From the NCBI RefSeq assembly GCF_002878395.1, contig NC_061121.1:44170023-44234022 (forward strand): DNA of 64,000 nt, given 5' to 3'. The stretch comes from Capsicum annuum (taxonomy: Eukaryota > Streptophyta > Magnoliopsida > Solanales > Solanaceae). Shown in pieces: positions 1 through 10,635 of the stretch. The stretch's first letter is position 1. Every line of letters starts with the position of its first letter. The notes under the pieces are model-generated. The model saw only the letters and a program-made list of their open reading frames with translations, did no database searches and had not been told where the DNA came from. The translations under genes were made by a program, and so were the position numbers.

Positions 1-4
1 AGTC

Positions 5-484
5 TTGAAGATCTGTAATGGTGATCTTGTTCTGATGAAGGGACAGAGAAAAATAAAAAATTTATGTGTCTTTCAAGGCTCTACGATTATAGGTGATGCA
101 ACCATTTCTACGTCCTCTCTATCAGATAGTGATGTTGCTAAACTTCGGCTTATGTGGTTGGGATGTATGAGTGAAAACGAGATGGCTGAACTAAGTAGGA
201 GAGGACTTCTTGATGGCCAGAGTATTTCCAAATTGGAGTTTTGTGAGCACTGCATTTTTAAGAAGCAGAAAAGAGTCAGATTCACTAAAGGCATTCATTC
301 AACTAAAGGTACACTTTATTACATTCACTCTGATCTCTGGGGTCTTTCTAGAGCACCTTCTAGAGGAGGTGCTAATAATATGTTTACTATTATTGATAAC
401 TATTCTAGAAAAGTTTTGGTGTTCTTCCTTAAGCTAAAGAATGAATTGTCGTCTATTTTCAAGGAGTGGAAAACTATGATTTAA
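5..484 (+). pseudogene. Copia-A GAG-pre-integrase and integrase N-terminal part
   Basis: An open stretch of 159 codons covers the pre-integrase region (roughly residues 45-90, ending in the FCEHC zinc-binding signature) and the start of the integrase core. The first catalytic Asp is in HSDLWG (about residue 109) and a DNYSRK segment follows at about 131. The frame stops at 482-484 (TAA) where the family normally continues to the second Asp and the Glu. Homology carries on downstream in broken frames (RLWIDND at about 508-528). The role would have been cDNA insertion. The first Met is not the true start; the frame simply enters from the left window edge. Confidence 0.8.
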
Positions 485-1304
485 AAGCAAATAGGGAAGC
501 AGGTAAAACGCCTTTGGATTGATAATGATTTAGATTTTTGTTCTAATGACTTTAATGTTCTGTGTAGTCAGAAGGAATTATGGGGCACTTCACAATTTGT
601 CATACTCCATAATAGAATGGTGTGGACGAATGAATGAATAAGACTATAATGGAGAAGGTGCATTATATGCTCTCTAATGTTGTTTTACCTAAGTCTTTTT
701 GGGCCAAAGCTTCTTCCACAACTTGACTTCTTACTAATCTCTCTTCTTTAGTCGTGATTGACAAAAAGATTCTATAAGAGGTATAGTCCAATACTCCTGT
801 CAGTTATTTGAATGTCCTACTTCGATCATGTTGATAATAAAAAATTGGAACCTAGATCTAGTAAGTGCTTGTGTATGAGTTATAAGTCTGATGTTAGGGA
901 TATAAACTTTGGTGTCAAGAAAAAAGAAAGTTTATAATTAGCAGGTATGTTGTATTTGAAGAAACTTTCATGTTTCGTGTTTCTCCCCTAGATGAGCCTA
1001 GTGATATGAATCAGTAAAAGTCACACACCCGCGTTGACTTGCAAATTGGTATAGATTCTACACAAGTTCCTACTTCTCAGTCTAGCTCGGAGATACAGAG
1101 TGATTCTATTTCTTATACACTACCAGTGGCGCCATGATATTCTATTGCTAAAGACAGGCCTAAAAGAGATATTAGACCTCCGTAGAAGTATGGTAAAACT
1201 AATTTGGTTTATTATGCATTGAATGTAGTAGAATATGTTGATTCTAGTAAAGAATCTTCTTCTTACTCTGAGATAGTTAGTTGTGATGCTTTTTGCCGAC
1301 AAAT

Positions 1305-2807
1305 GATTTCTATGCAGAAGAAGATGAAATCACTTCATATGAATGACACATAGGATTTGGTGAGATTACAAAGATAAGAAAGTTGTCCGTTGCAAGTGGG
1401 TATTTAAAAAGAAAGAAGAAACATCGGGTGTTGAAAATGCTAGGTACAAAGCAAGACTAGTTGCTAAAGGTTACTGTCGGGTTCTAGGTATTGCCTTTAT
1501 AGATGTGTTTTCTCCAGTTATAAAGCATAGTTCGATTCGAGCCTTTCTTAGTATTTTGGCCATGCAGAATCTTCAGCTTGAACAGTTGGATATCAAAACT
1601 ATATTCTTACATAGAGTACTTGAGGAGGATATCTATATGCAACAACCAGAGGGTTTTGTAGTCTCAGGAAAGGAGGACTATGTATGCTTGCTGAAAAAGT
1701 CCCTTTATGGCTTAAAACAGTCACCCAGATAGTGGCATAAAAGGTTTGAATCTTTTATGACTTTTCATATGCTTATGAGGAGTAGTTATGATACATGTGT
1801 CTATTACAAAGAGGTAAGTGATGGTTCGTTCGTGTATCGTCTCTTGTATGTTGATGATATATTGATTGGAACAAAGAATATGAGAGAGATAAGAATAGTC
1901 AAAGCTTAGCTCAATAAAGAGTTTGAGATAAAGGATTTAGAAACAACAAAAAAGATCCTTGGCATGGAAATTTTGAGGGATAGAGAGAAGTATATGTTAT
2001 ACTTGAGTCAGAAAAGGTACATTGAGAAAGTGCTTCACAGGTTTTATATGCAAAATGCCAAACTTATCGGTACTCCATTGATAACTCATTTCAAACTCTT
2101 GGCCACGTTATCTCCTAAGATAGAGGATGAGTGTGACTATATGTCTCGAGTTCTATACTCTAGTGCCGTTGGATGTCTTATGTAAGAGATTATGTGTTCC
2201 CAATTAGATTTATCGTATGAAGTCAGTGCAGTTAGCAGATACATGATAAATCCTAGTAAAGAACATTGGAAAGCAGTTCAATGGATTTTTAGATACTTGC
2301 TGGATCTGCTGATATTTATTTGTAGTTTGGGCAAAATAGAGATGGAGTGATTAGGTATGTTGATTCTGATTTTACAAGAGACCATGATTAAAGGAGGTCT
2401 CTTACAAGCTATGTTTTAACCATTGGTGGTTGTTCTATCATTTCAAAAGCTAATTTACAGACTATGGTTGCTTTGTTAACTACTGATGTAGAGTACATGG
2501 CTAATATAGAGGCTTGCAAGGAAGCTATTTGGTTGAAGGTCTGTCTGGTAAACTTAGCAACGACTTATAGATTACTACGATTTGTTGTGACAGTCAGAGT
2601 GGTATCTTCTTTACAAAAGATCAGATGCTTCATGAGAGGACAAAGTACATCGATGGTCCGTATTATTTTGTGCATGAAATTATTGCTCGTAGTGATATTG
2701 TGGTGAGCAAGATTAGTACCCATGATAACCCTACTGATACGATGACCAAGACTTTATGGAGTGCCATGTTTGAGCATTGCATTGACTTGGTTGGTGTTAG
2801 CAATTAA
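1305..2807 (+). pseudogene. Copia-A reverse transcriptase and RNase H, broken
   Basis: RT homology is visible in several frames. Open stretches are 1505-1732 (QLDIKT, then MQQPEGF, then SLYGLKQSPR ending in a stop where Copia RTs read KQW), a YVDD-type active site at about 1848-1860 (LYVDDI), and 1964-2185 (YLSQKRYIEKVL). RNase H follows: the usual EAEYMA block is seen as [16 protein letters not shown] (2485-2535), then HERTKYID and DNPTDTMTK near 2626-2750, and the frame ends at 2807. At least four stops or frameshifts separate the blocks. The YVDD itself is intact, so inactivation is by disruption rather than active-site loss. Confidence 0.85.
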
Positions 2808-2898
2808 GATGTGCTCTTAGGGGCTTTTGTGGAAGAGGTGGAGAGTTTTCTCAAAATGGATTTGAATTTTGAATTAGAATTCGTGTCAAGGTGGAGAT

Positions 2899-3229
2899 TG
2901 TTAGAGTTTTGTGACCCAGATTCTGTTGATCCGGCGTAGAAAAATTTGTGGTGCGATCCATGTTTGTAATTTTATGGGGTCTGTGGTGGTAGCGTATGGA
3001 TTTTTTGAGCCTAGAATTTATTTGTACGCACATATTATATAAGTGAATTTAGTGGATCATTTTGGACGTTGTAAATACGTCATTCTCCTCATTGTATTCT
3101 TTATCCATCATAGTGATTTTCTCCTCCTCAACCCGTGGTTTTTCCGGTCAAGGGTTTCCACGTAAATCTGTGTGTTTATCTTATTTTTCCTTTGCTTGTG
3201 GTTTGCTTATAGCTGTCCGACTAATAACA
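2899..3229 (+). repeat. Copia-A 3' LTR
   Basis: The LTR begins TGTTA right after the polypurine tract and ends TAACA, a perfect 5-bp terminal inversion. It contains a TATA-like TATATAAG near 3034-3041 and the downstream block around 3150-3170 (TTTCCACGTAAATCTG) that is common in R/U5 of plant Copia LTRs. Length is 331 bp. The 5' LTR is not in the window, so LTR divergence cannot be judged. Confidence 0.85.
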
Positions 3230-3634
3230 TAAAACCTCAAGATAAGTATCTATTCTTACTGCCCAAGGATGGTAATTCTCACCTTCAAAGGCAGGAGGAG
3301 CTATTTAAAAGAAGTTGTTTTAAAAATTCATATCTCTCACAGATCCCTCAAGAAATTGACTCTTATATCAATTGTTAGTTTTTAGCTTTAAATTAGAGAA
3401 AGAAAAGAAAAATAGTTGGAGATTGTCAAAGGGAATTATTTTATTAATAACTAAAAACATATTTTTATAGCTAAATTTCTAATTAGACTTCAATTCGAAT
3501 AGGATAACTAATTCGTAATTCAAATAACAAAAGGATAACTAATTCCTAAGTCTAAGCCATATAGAATTCTAACAATTTAAAACAACTAAAATTATCTACT
3601 TATACTTGTTTATATCTGAGGCATATTCCCAACA
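3230..3634 (-). mobile_element. Inverted fragment of the small Copia-N family (LTR plus 5' internal)
   Basis: Read on the minus strand this is an LTR (3634 down to 3373, 262 bp, TGTTGGG...CTAACA), then a decayed primer-site region and about 140 bp of 5' internal sequence. It matches the start of the complete element at 6079-8008: the same LTR wording and the same gag N-terminal wording, including a conserved stretch equivalent to 6365-6490. It stops abruptly at 3230 against the Copia-A LTR. It is therefore an older copy of the Copia-N family cut by Copia-A. Confidence 0.8.
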
Positions 3635-4295
3635 AAATCAAAAAATGTCAAAACTCAAACTACGCCACATAAATTGAAGGAGAGTAGTAATATTTTAGGT
3701 GTTCTTTCTACCATTATCCCTTAATAAATTTTATATGGAGTGGAAAGTTTTTACATATATTGGAATAAAAAGTTTACGTGGTCAACACATTTACATTTAA
3801 GCAGCAGTCCAAACAGTACTTATTTAGTCAAACCAATGTACACTTTTAAGTATAGGAAAATCCAACAGTTGTGTCAACTGTAAAATCAAAAATAGTCATT
3901 CCCCTAAGAAGGTTAGCCTCCGTTGACGTGGATTTAGGTTTTAAATTTTATGAGTTTAGATGTTTATAAGTTTGAATCTAATTACAAATTTGTAGGATCT
4001 TTAATACTCTTTTATTCCAATTTGTTTGTTTGATTTTGATTTTAACCGAAATTTATCATATGAAAGATATGTACTCTCTATCTTATTATTTAACCACTTT
4101 TTCTTTACACGTGTCTTAAGAAATTAAGTGAATATTAGTTGAAATTTTGGTGATCTTTTTTATTTGCTTTGTCTCTGCCAGTTTGGGGATGATATTTTCT
4201 CTTTAATCTGTCTTGATGTAATGACACGTTTCTCCATTAAAAAATAATTTAATTTTATATTTCCGAGTAGTCTTGTAATGTAAACAATTATTTTA
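3635..4295. other. Non-coding stretch, no gene seen
   Basis: AT-rich sequence with no open frame resembling a protein, no LTR ends and no clear terminal inversions. It lies between the inverted Copia-N fragment and the MITE at 4296. It might once have held the first exon of the nitrobindin-like gene whose later exons are at 5411-6034, but I could not find that exon here. Confidence 0.5.
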
Positions 4296-4526
4296 GGGGT
4301 AGTTTGGGCAGCGGCCTACATCATTTTGGGATTACAGCATATTTTATCCCACCAAGAAGATGTGATAAAATAATGCATAGCTGGATGAGATAAAGTGGGA
4401 TAACCTAAAATTAAGCTTGAGATAAGATTTATACAGTCAACTGAAAGTGATATACATCTTATTGCAGGTTTAATTGAAGGTTTTATTTAGGGATATCCCA
4501 CTTTATACCGCCTACCAAATGACCCC
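4296..4526. mobile_element. MITE with TTA target duplication (PIF/Harbinger Tourist-like)
   Basis: A 231-bp non-coding element. Its left end GGGGTAGTTTGG and right end CCAAATGACCCC are inverted repeats with a few mismatches, continuing into GGCGG-like sequence on both sides. The trinucleotide TTA flanks both ends (4293-4295 and 4527-4529). TIRs of this type with a 3-bp TTA duplication point to Tourist/PIF-Harbinger MITEs. No transposase is encoded, so movement would depend on an enzyme elsewhere. Confidence 0.75.
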
Positions 4527-4587
4527 TTAATATTACTTCATCGATTCAAATTTAAGAGGTTCTTTGGTAGAGTGTATAAGAATATTA

Positions 4588-4848
4588 CTTCCCCCGTCCT
4601 ATTTTATGTGTTCTCATTTTCTTTTGGTCTATCCCTAAAAGAAGGTCACCTTTCCTCATTTGGTAACTATATAAAGACACAATTCCGTTTTTATCCTGAT
4701 TGGTCCCACTTATAAGGTCCCACTTAATTAAAGATAGTAATAGTATGTTTTCAATAAAGGACAATTTGGGAAATATCACCAAGTCTTTTTTTATTTCTTA
4801 AACTCCGTACCTAGTCAAAGTATGCCAAATAAAATTCGATAGAGGGAG
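4588..4848. mobile_element. Stowaway-type MITE
   Basis: A 261-bp element flanked by TA on both sides (4586-4587, 4849-4850). The left end reads CTTCCCCCGTCCTATTTTATGTG. The reverse complement of the right end reads CTCCCTCTATCGAATTTTAT, the classic CTCCCTCCGTCC-like Stowaway (Tc1/mariner) terminus. It has no coding capacity; the 65-codon minus-strand frame inside it has no family resemblance. Confidence 0.85.
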
Positions 4849-4974
4849 TACTAAATATGATTACTTATGCTGGAACTAGTTATATTGGGGTTATTTCTAA
4901 TTTACTATTGTCTTGATCCACTTTATGAGAATATAATGACTATGTTGTCGTATTGTTTGGCTTCGTATATTAAG

Positions 4975-5178
4975 GGTCGTTTGTATATATTAATAATAAT
5001 ATCATGGTTTGTTATGTATTAATTATATATCTTATTCAGTATTATAAGGTGTATAACTAATACAATTATTAGTTATTCGCAAGATGAAAATCTTACCTGA
5101 TAAAGGATTAAATAATACCGTAACTAATACATGTATTTGATTCTCTATTACATCTACCAAAAGATACATTATTTTCTA
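4975..5178. repeat. Possible degraded MITE
   Basis: The left edge AGGGTCGTTTGTATAT and the reverse complement of the right edge (TGTATCTTTTGGTAGAT) are weakly similar, and GGGTCGTTTGG-type ends are common on nightshade MITEs. The interior is very AT-rich and non-coding. Target duplication is not clear, so this is a tentative call. Confidence 0.3.
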
Positions 5179-5410
5179 GACCCACTCGTAGGATTACAGT
5201 AGTTACATCGCTGTTGTTGTCTATATACACAGTTTGAGTCCCCCTTAAAAAGGTAATCTTGTGACTAATGGAGTTCACAAATTGTTTTAACTCACATGTT
5301 CAAGTACCAAGTGTTGCATTTTTGCATTTGTTTGAATCCCTTCGTTAGAATTCCTGGCTCCCACTATACATGTGATATCTTTTTGGCTAAATTCTGCTTC
5401 TTTTTATCAG

Positions 5411-6034
5411 ACTGTGATGGCTTACTCTTAAAAGACATGGAACTTGAAATCTGGACAACCTATGCATTTTGAGAGTAGATACTGGAGATCTAAACCTGAT
5501 GGGACTATTGAAGTGGTCATTGCTCAGAGCACTAGTCTTGTTGAAGTCCAGGTGATTTCCTTATAAATAATCAGATGCAATTGTTGAAATATGAATCTTC
5601 ATCCTTTCATCTCATTGAATTATTTCTGCAGTGTTTTATGTTTCTGCACGGACACTTTTACATAATCAGGTCGGTCTCAAGGTATTCATTGTGAAATATC
5701 GATAACAGCCATCAGTTGGTAACCTGATATAAAATGGTAACTAAACCATCATGTTATCAGATATTTAGATTTGCTAAAGACATTGTTTTTTCCTTCTTCA
5801 GGTGAGTGATTATAATATTAAGATGGTAGTTTGAAGTGACTTTAGATGTTAAAAAACAAGACTAATTTGACACTCCAAGAGGTCATTGTATATGTCGGTG
5901 TGTTCGGTCTGTTTATTCATTTTTGCCACCCATAAAATCATAATATTTCTACTTTGAATCTACAGAAAGGAACATATGACATGAAAGAGGGAAGTGTGAA
6001 GCTTAAAAGCTAACTGGTTGGCAATCCTTCCAAG
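5411..6034 (+). pseudogene. Nitrobindin-like (THAP4/heme-binding, UPF0678) gene fragment, two exons
   Basis: Two exons with consensus splice borders are visible. Exon x (5411-5551, 47 codons, after TTTTTATCAG and before GTGATT) contains KPDGTIEVVIAQST. Exon y (5966-6034, 23 codons, after CTACAG and before GTAACC) begins KGTYDMKEGSVKLKS. In this family these segments are contiguous and form central strands of the small beta-barrel that binds ferric heme. Each exon has one in-frame stop: TAA in the seventh codon of exon x (family Gln) and TAA in the sixteenth codon of exon y (family acidic residue). The usual first exon (with the GxWxGxG motif) and the last exon were not found nearby. The Copia-N element at 6079 lies in the intron that follows exon y. 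The gene is dead or a duplicated fragment. Confidence 0.8.
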
Positions 6035-6078
6035 GTAACCTTCTCTAGCACGTCGCTCCGTTAGCGCTTATGTGGATT

Positions 6079-6354
6079 TGTTGAAAATATGTCTCAGAAA
6101 TAAAATAGCAATAGATATTTTTAGTAGTTTTTAATTATTAGAGTCCTATGCGACTTAGGAATAAGTTGTCCCTTTATTATTTGAATAGGAATTATTTATC
6201 CTAATTTAAATTGGAGTGTAGTTAGAAATTTCGCTATAAATATATGTTTTGAGTTATTAATAAAATAATTCCCTTTGACAATACTATTGCCGTATTTTAC
6301 TTTTCTCCAACTCTTTCTCTGTTATTTCTCCAATTTCAAAGCTAAAAATCAACA
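6079..6354 (+). repeat. Copia-N 5' LTR
   Basis: Begins TGTTGA and ends TCAACA, a perfect 6-bp terminal inversion. It is followed directly by the primer-binding site. A TATA-like CTATAAATATATG is present at about 6234-6246. Confidence 0.9.
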
Positions 6355-6355
6355 A

Positions 6356-6367
6356 TTGGTATCAAAG
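6356..6367 (+). promoter_or_regulatory. Primer-binding site, initiator-Met tRNA type
   Basis: TGGTATCAAAGC starts one base after the 5' LTR and matches the usual TGGTATCAGAGC iMet primer site of plant Copia elements with one substitution. Confidence 0.85.
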
Positions 6368-6395
6368 CCAGTTTATTGAGGGATGTGTGAGAGAG

Positions 6396-7487
6396 ATGAA
6401 TTCTGAAAACTTTTCCCAAATAGCTCTTCCTGTCTTTGATGGTTAGAATTACCATCTTTGAGAAATAAGAATGGAGACTTATCTTGAGGCTTTAGATTTT
6501 TGGGAGGCCGTGAAGAAGGATTAGATGTTACTCCGCTGCCCAATAATCCCATGTTGGCCCAGATCAAAAGCCAAAAGGAAAAGAAAATTACAAAATCAAA
6601 GGCAAAAGCAACATTGTTTACTAGTCTGTCTCCAATAATTTTCATAAGAATTATGACCCTTAAATCACCAAAAGAAATTTTGGGATTATCTTAACGAAGA
6701 ATATACCGGAGATGAAAGAATACGAGGCATGAAGGTGTTGAATCTAATAATAGAATTCGAATTGCAAAAGATGAAGGAATCTGAGACTGTCAAAAAGTAC
6801 TCAGACTGACTTCTTAGCATTGTTGACAAGATAAAATTGTTTGGCACAAAATTTAAAGATTCAAGAATTGTTGAAAATATTCTTGTTACTGTGCCTGAAT
6901 GATAAGTAGTATCAATAATTACCTTGGAAAACACAAAAGACCTGTCCACCATTACCTTGGCTGAATTGTTAAATACGTTGCAGGCGCAAGAGCAAAGGAG
7001 GCTTATGAGATAGGATGATATGGTTGAAGCAGTTTCGGCAGCCAACCACAAGACTCAAAACAAGGGTAATAATTTAAGAAAAAATTACCCACCTTGCCAG
7101 TACTGTGGTAAAATAGGTCACTTTCCATTTAAATATTGGAAAAGATCAGATGCACAATACAATATTTGCAATCAACTTGTCCATGAAGCTGTGATTTGCA
7201 AAAATAAATCTCAAAAATATGAAGCAGAAGCCCAAGTCATAAAAGAAGAAGAAGAGGAAGATCACTTATTTGTAGCATCATATTCAACCAAGAAATATGA
7301 TTTTTGGATGACTGATAGTGGTTTTACAAACCACATGACATATGGCAAAACTCTTTTTAAAGAGTTTTTGCCTTTGAAAAATAAGAAAATCAGAATTGGG
7401 AATGATGACTATATTCCTACAAAAGAAAAAGGGAATGTTTTCACGTACAAAAATAATTTCAAATATCCTTTACATGCCCGATATTGA
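6396..7487 (+). pseudogene. Copia-N gag (UBN2-type) with zinc knuckle and protease start
   Basis: The natural start is ATG 6396 (MNSENFSQIALPVFDG), the standard opening of Copia gag proteins of the UBN2 class. The frame then hits TAG (6444) and further stops and frameshifts. Open segments include 6500-6694 (QIKSQKEKKITKSKAKATLF) and 7020-7487. The latter holds a zinc knuckle CQYCGKIGHFPFKYW, in which the last Cys of CX2CX4HX4C is replaced by Trp. It also holds the retropepsin block FWMTDSGFTNHM with the catalytic DSG intact. Gag would assemble the virus-like particle and the protease would cut the polyprotein. The copy cannot be translated as one protein. Confidence 0.85.
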
Positions 7488-7514
7488 CAAAAGTTTGTTA
7501 GTGTTGGCCAGCTA

Positions 7515-7757
7515 ATGGAAGAAGGATTTAAATTATTATTTGGAGACAAATATTGTCGAATCTTTGATTCTACTAATCATGAGATTTTACAAGTTGACAT
7601 GAGAGACAAAAGTTTCATATTTAATCCAACAGAAGATGCACACAAGCCATGCAAGAACAAAGATGAATTGGCAGATTTATTCAAGAGGTCAAACTCAGTC
7701 GAAACCGAGACAATTTCTAATCCAAGGAGGAATGTTGAAAATATGTCTCAAAAATAA
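7515..7757 (+). pseudogene. Copia-N pre-integrase remnant running into the 3' LTR
   Basis: An 80-codon frame resembling the segment between protease and integrase (EGFKLLFGDKYCRIFD, then MRDKSFIFNP). It ends 25 bp inside the 3' LTR. The integrase core that should follow is absent, placing the family's internal deletion at this point. Confidence 0.6.
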
Positions 7758-8008
7758 AGTAGGAATAGATATTTTTAGTAGTTTTTAATTATTAGAGTCC
7801 TATGCGACTTAGGAATAAGTTGTCCCTTTATTATTTGAATAGGAATTAGTTATCCCAATTTAAATTGGAGTATAGTTAGAAATTTAGATAAAAATATATG
7901 TTTTGAGTTATTAATAAAATAATTTCCTTTGACAATACTATTGTCGTATTTTATTTTTCTCCAACTTTTTCTCTGTAATTTCTCCAATTTCAAAGCTAAA
8001 AACAAACA
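7733..8008 (+). repeat. Copia-N 3' LTR
   Basis: A 276-bp direct repeat of 6079-6354 with about 16 differences by eye, starting TGTTGA and ending AAACA. Its right flank GGATT completes the target duplication. Confidence 0.9.
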
Positions 8009-8381
8009 GGATTTCTATGAGAGAGAAAAGGGAGAGCTTTTGAAAGTGTGATGATGCCTTTTGTAAAAATGAGGACTAGCCTCTTATCCCTTAATTTTTG
8101 GTGCATTCATGAAGTTCCTTCATGCATGGAAGATTGGGTGTCATTTGTCAAAAATTATATCTTTTGTTGTAAGTATTCTACTCTTGGCAAGGGCAATTTT
8201 GGACTTCGTCCCAAACAGCAACACTTTTTTCCCTTTGTATGTCAATGTTTTACTGTGTGTCAGATGCATTGTTTATCTTGTTTGTTTTTTTCTAGCTTCA
8301 TCATGGACCCTTTGCTGTGCTAATACACCCTTACAATAGAGTTACAAGTTTTCCTTTTCTTATGTATTCTAGGATGTAAAG
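8009..8381. other. Flank of the Copia-N insertion, probable old host intron
   Basis: Continuation of the sequence that preceded 6079, starting with the second GGATT. No exon of the nitrobindin family and no convincing protein is seen. The two overlapping frames at 8048-8339 show no domain resemblance. Confidence 0.45.
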
Positions 8382-10635
8382 GGTCACGACCTGAGATGGG
8401 ACCCAAGCCATGACGAGCATTCTGAACTATAGTGATCTAGACACTCTTCTACTTCTGGTAATCATGCTCAATACTCGAATAATAAAGAAAGGATGCGGAA
8501 GTAGAATAGACGGAATCATGGTCATATCCTGAAATCTGTTTAAAAGTACAGAAATAACTTTGTCAACATCTAGACAACATCTCTTTCAGTTTGTGAAATC
8601 TCTACTACATATGACATCAATAAAATGTCTGAATCTGGGATAAGGCCCCAGTGGACCTAAACAAAAATAAATAACATACAACTGAAAAGAAATAGGCCTT
8701 TCGGAATAGATAAGGCTCACCACTGGACACTTCACTTTTGTCTAAAAACTATACGGCTTATGGGGGTCAATACAATTGTACTCGTTTACAGAGCAATCCA
8801 AAATAATGATTTTGTACATATAAAATATAGGTGGGAGAAAGTCATAACAATATTATGCATGCATAGTTTAAAATCTCAAGGGCCATCTCAAAAGATCTAA
8901 AAACCGTCTTGTCAATACAACTCAATACTTTGTATTACTTCTGAGTTAGGTGGTGCACCTACATATGTGCTACCCCATGGGCTATATGGGATCCTCACTT
9001 AACTCGGCGGCCAAGCCCCCAACCTAAGTTTGCCGCAAGGGTTGGAATATTTGTTTCTATGCTACGCCCCAGGGCCGTCTCCATCATACAATAATAATAT
9101 ATCCGTATTGGCAAACCACCTAACATCTCTTAAGCCCATTTTTAACCTTTTCTGAACATGCATCTTTCTTGAAATAAAATTCTGAAATCTTAAACAAAAA
9201 TCTATATCTTTAGTCTTTTCTAAATCCGCTATGGCATTATCTATAATTGCTATCGTCATACCAGAGCATCTTTTCAATATCATGCAAGATTCTTTCATTT
9301 AAAACAATGTTAAGACCACCAGAGCATTCAAACAAGTGTAAGAGAATTCATGTTTCATAACATAAGTGAAAACTATGCAAAGATTCTCATCTTTTCAACA
9401 ATTCCAACAAAGGTCATGTATTTTTGACAAAACCATGCAATTCTTTCATTATATATTTTCAACATTTATCAACATGTAAAACCCCCCTCTCTTCCGATCG
9501 AAACCATAGTCAAATCTTACACAAAATCAAGATATTTATATCATATTTCCAACAATGCATTTCGAATAAATCATAACTTACGAAAACAAGAAACTTGTAA
9601 ACAAGAGAGGGATTTCTAATAGTTCATGATCTCAATTCATCATACAAACTCATCAAACACCTACACATACATATTACATGATTATAACTCAAATTTGGGG
9701 GGAGAGGCCTCAGGACCAAAACTTTATCATCAATACGGTTTCATAATACATAAATATAATTGTAAATCCAAAACCCCTTTGTAACTTCATGATTTCTAAA
9801 TATTTATTCATCATTAAAACAATTTTACCCTGCCCATGTTGTTTTAGGAAAACCCCACGTACCTTAGTTGCGAAGAATTCACGAAGAAATTTTGAAAATA
9901 TTTAACCTTTAGGCTTGATTGTCCAAACCATAGTTGCTTTCTCCCCTTGTGTACTTAAAAGATGAATTTTGGGATCTTCATAGAGTTAGAACGTTATTAA
10001 TAAGCCTAAATCCATTTAAGGATGATTAGGGACGGTTTTGGGATGTGAAAAGACTTGGTTGCCATTAAAATAACTTAAAATGAAGTTTTTACATCCTTAG
10101 TCCATAGGGCATACAATGCATTGCCTATGGCCAAAGTCAGGCAGTGCCACACATTGTCCATCGCCCAAAATGGGTTGGGTATTGCATTGCCCATTGCCCA
10201 AAATAGGTTTGATGATGCATTGCCCATGTCACAACACTTCAAGTAGCTTTAGGTGATTCGCCAGGCGACGCACTACAATTTGTAAAGTCATAACTTTTTG
10301 CTTGTGAATCGAATTTAGGAAAAATTTGTATCGTTTGAAAGATGCCTCAAAGACCTTTCATTTGATCTATAGTATGCCCTCTAATTAATTATATACAAAA
10401 TGTTATGGTCGATTGAAGTTGACCTAAGTTTCGACGCTCACTAAAAAAAATGATAGGAAAGCTTCCAACTCGTTCTAGGGTTAAGGGACTTCTATGATCT
10501 GAATTTATTCTCAATTAGACTCCCACACTACATAATTGATCAACAACCTATATTTGCATCGTATTTATGGCTGTTGGAACCTTTACGCGAAGGGTATGAT
10601 GGTTTACATTCTAGCCCAAAATACGGGGTGTTACA
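8382..10635 (-). repeat. Gypsy-L 3' LTR
   Basis: A 2254-bp LTR. On the minus strand it starts TGTAACACCCC (10635) and ends near GGGTCGTGACCC. The matching start of the 5' LTR at 14240 (TGTCACTACCC on the plus strand) fixes this end. It contains no gene. Confidence 0.75.

Larger units (their letters stand above)
1..3229 (+). mobile_element. Copia-A: Tork/Tnt1-like LTR retrotransposon, 3' part, decayed
   Basis: The left end lies outside the window. Order on the plus strand is GAG-pre-integrase (CEHC motif), integrase core, reverse transcriptase, RNase H, polypurine tract (AAGGTGGAGA, 2889-2898) and 3' LTR (2899-3229). This is the Copia gene order (integrase before RT), and the wording of the pre-integrase/integrase junction resembles the Tnt1/Tork lineage. 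Stops and frameshifts occur in every domain, so the copy is dead. Its 3' LTR ends exactly where an inverted fragment of another Copia family starts (3230), as expected if Copia-A inserted into that element; the matching left target duplication is off-window. Confidence 0.9.
6079..8008 (+). mobile_element. Copia-N: complete non-autonomous Copia element (gag and protease only)
   Basis: The structure is complete. It has two 276-bp LTRs (6079-6354, 7733-8008), a primer site TGGTATCAAAGC (6356-6367, initiator-Met tRNA type), a polypurine tract (CCAAGGAGGAA, 7722-7732) and a perfect 5-bp target duplication GGATT at 6074-6078 and 8009-8013. The 1.38-kb interior carries gag, a zinc knuckle, the protease motif and a short pre-integrase piece. 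There is no integrase core, RT or RNase H, so it must have been mobilised by a relative. By eye the LTRs differ at about 16 positions (about 94% identity). Confidence 0.93.

Noticed and set aside
8048..8339. Two overlapping frames as a last nitrobindin exon or a small secreted protein
   Set aside because: No nitrobindin C-terminal wording; Cys/Phe-rich text comes from TTT/TGT-rich DNA.
9062..9298. 78-codon minus-strand frame
   Set aside because: Within the Gypsy-L 3' LTR; no motif and no equivalent frame preserved in related LTRs.
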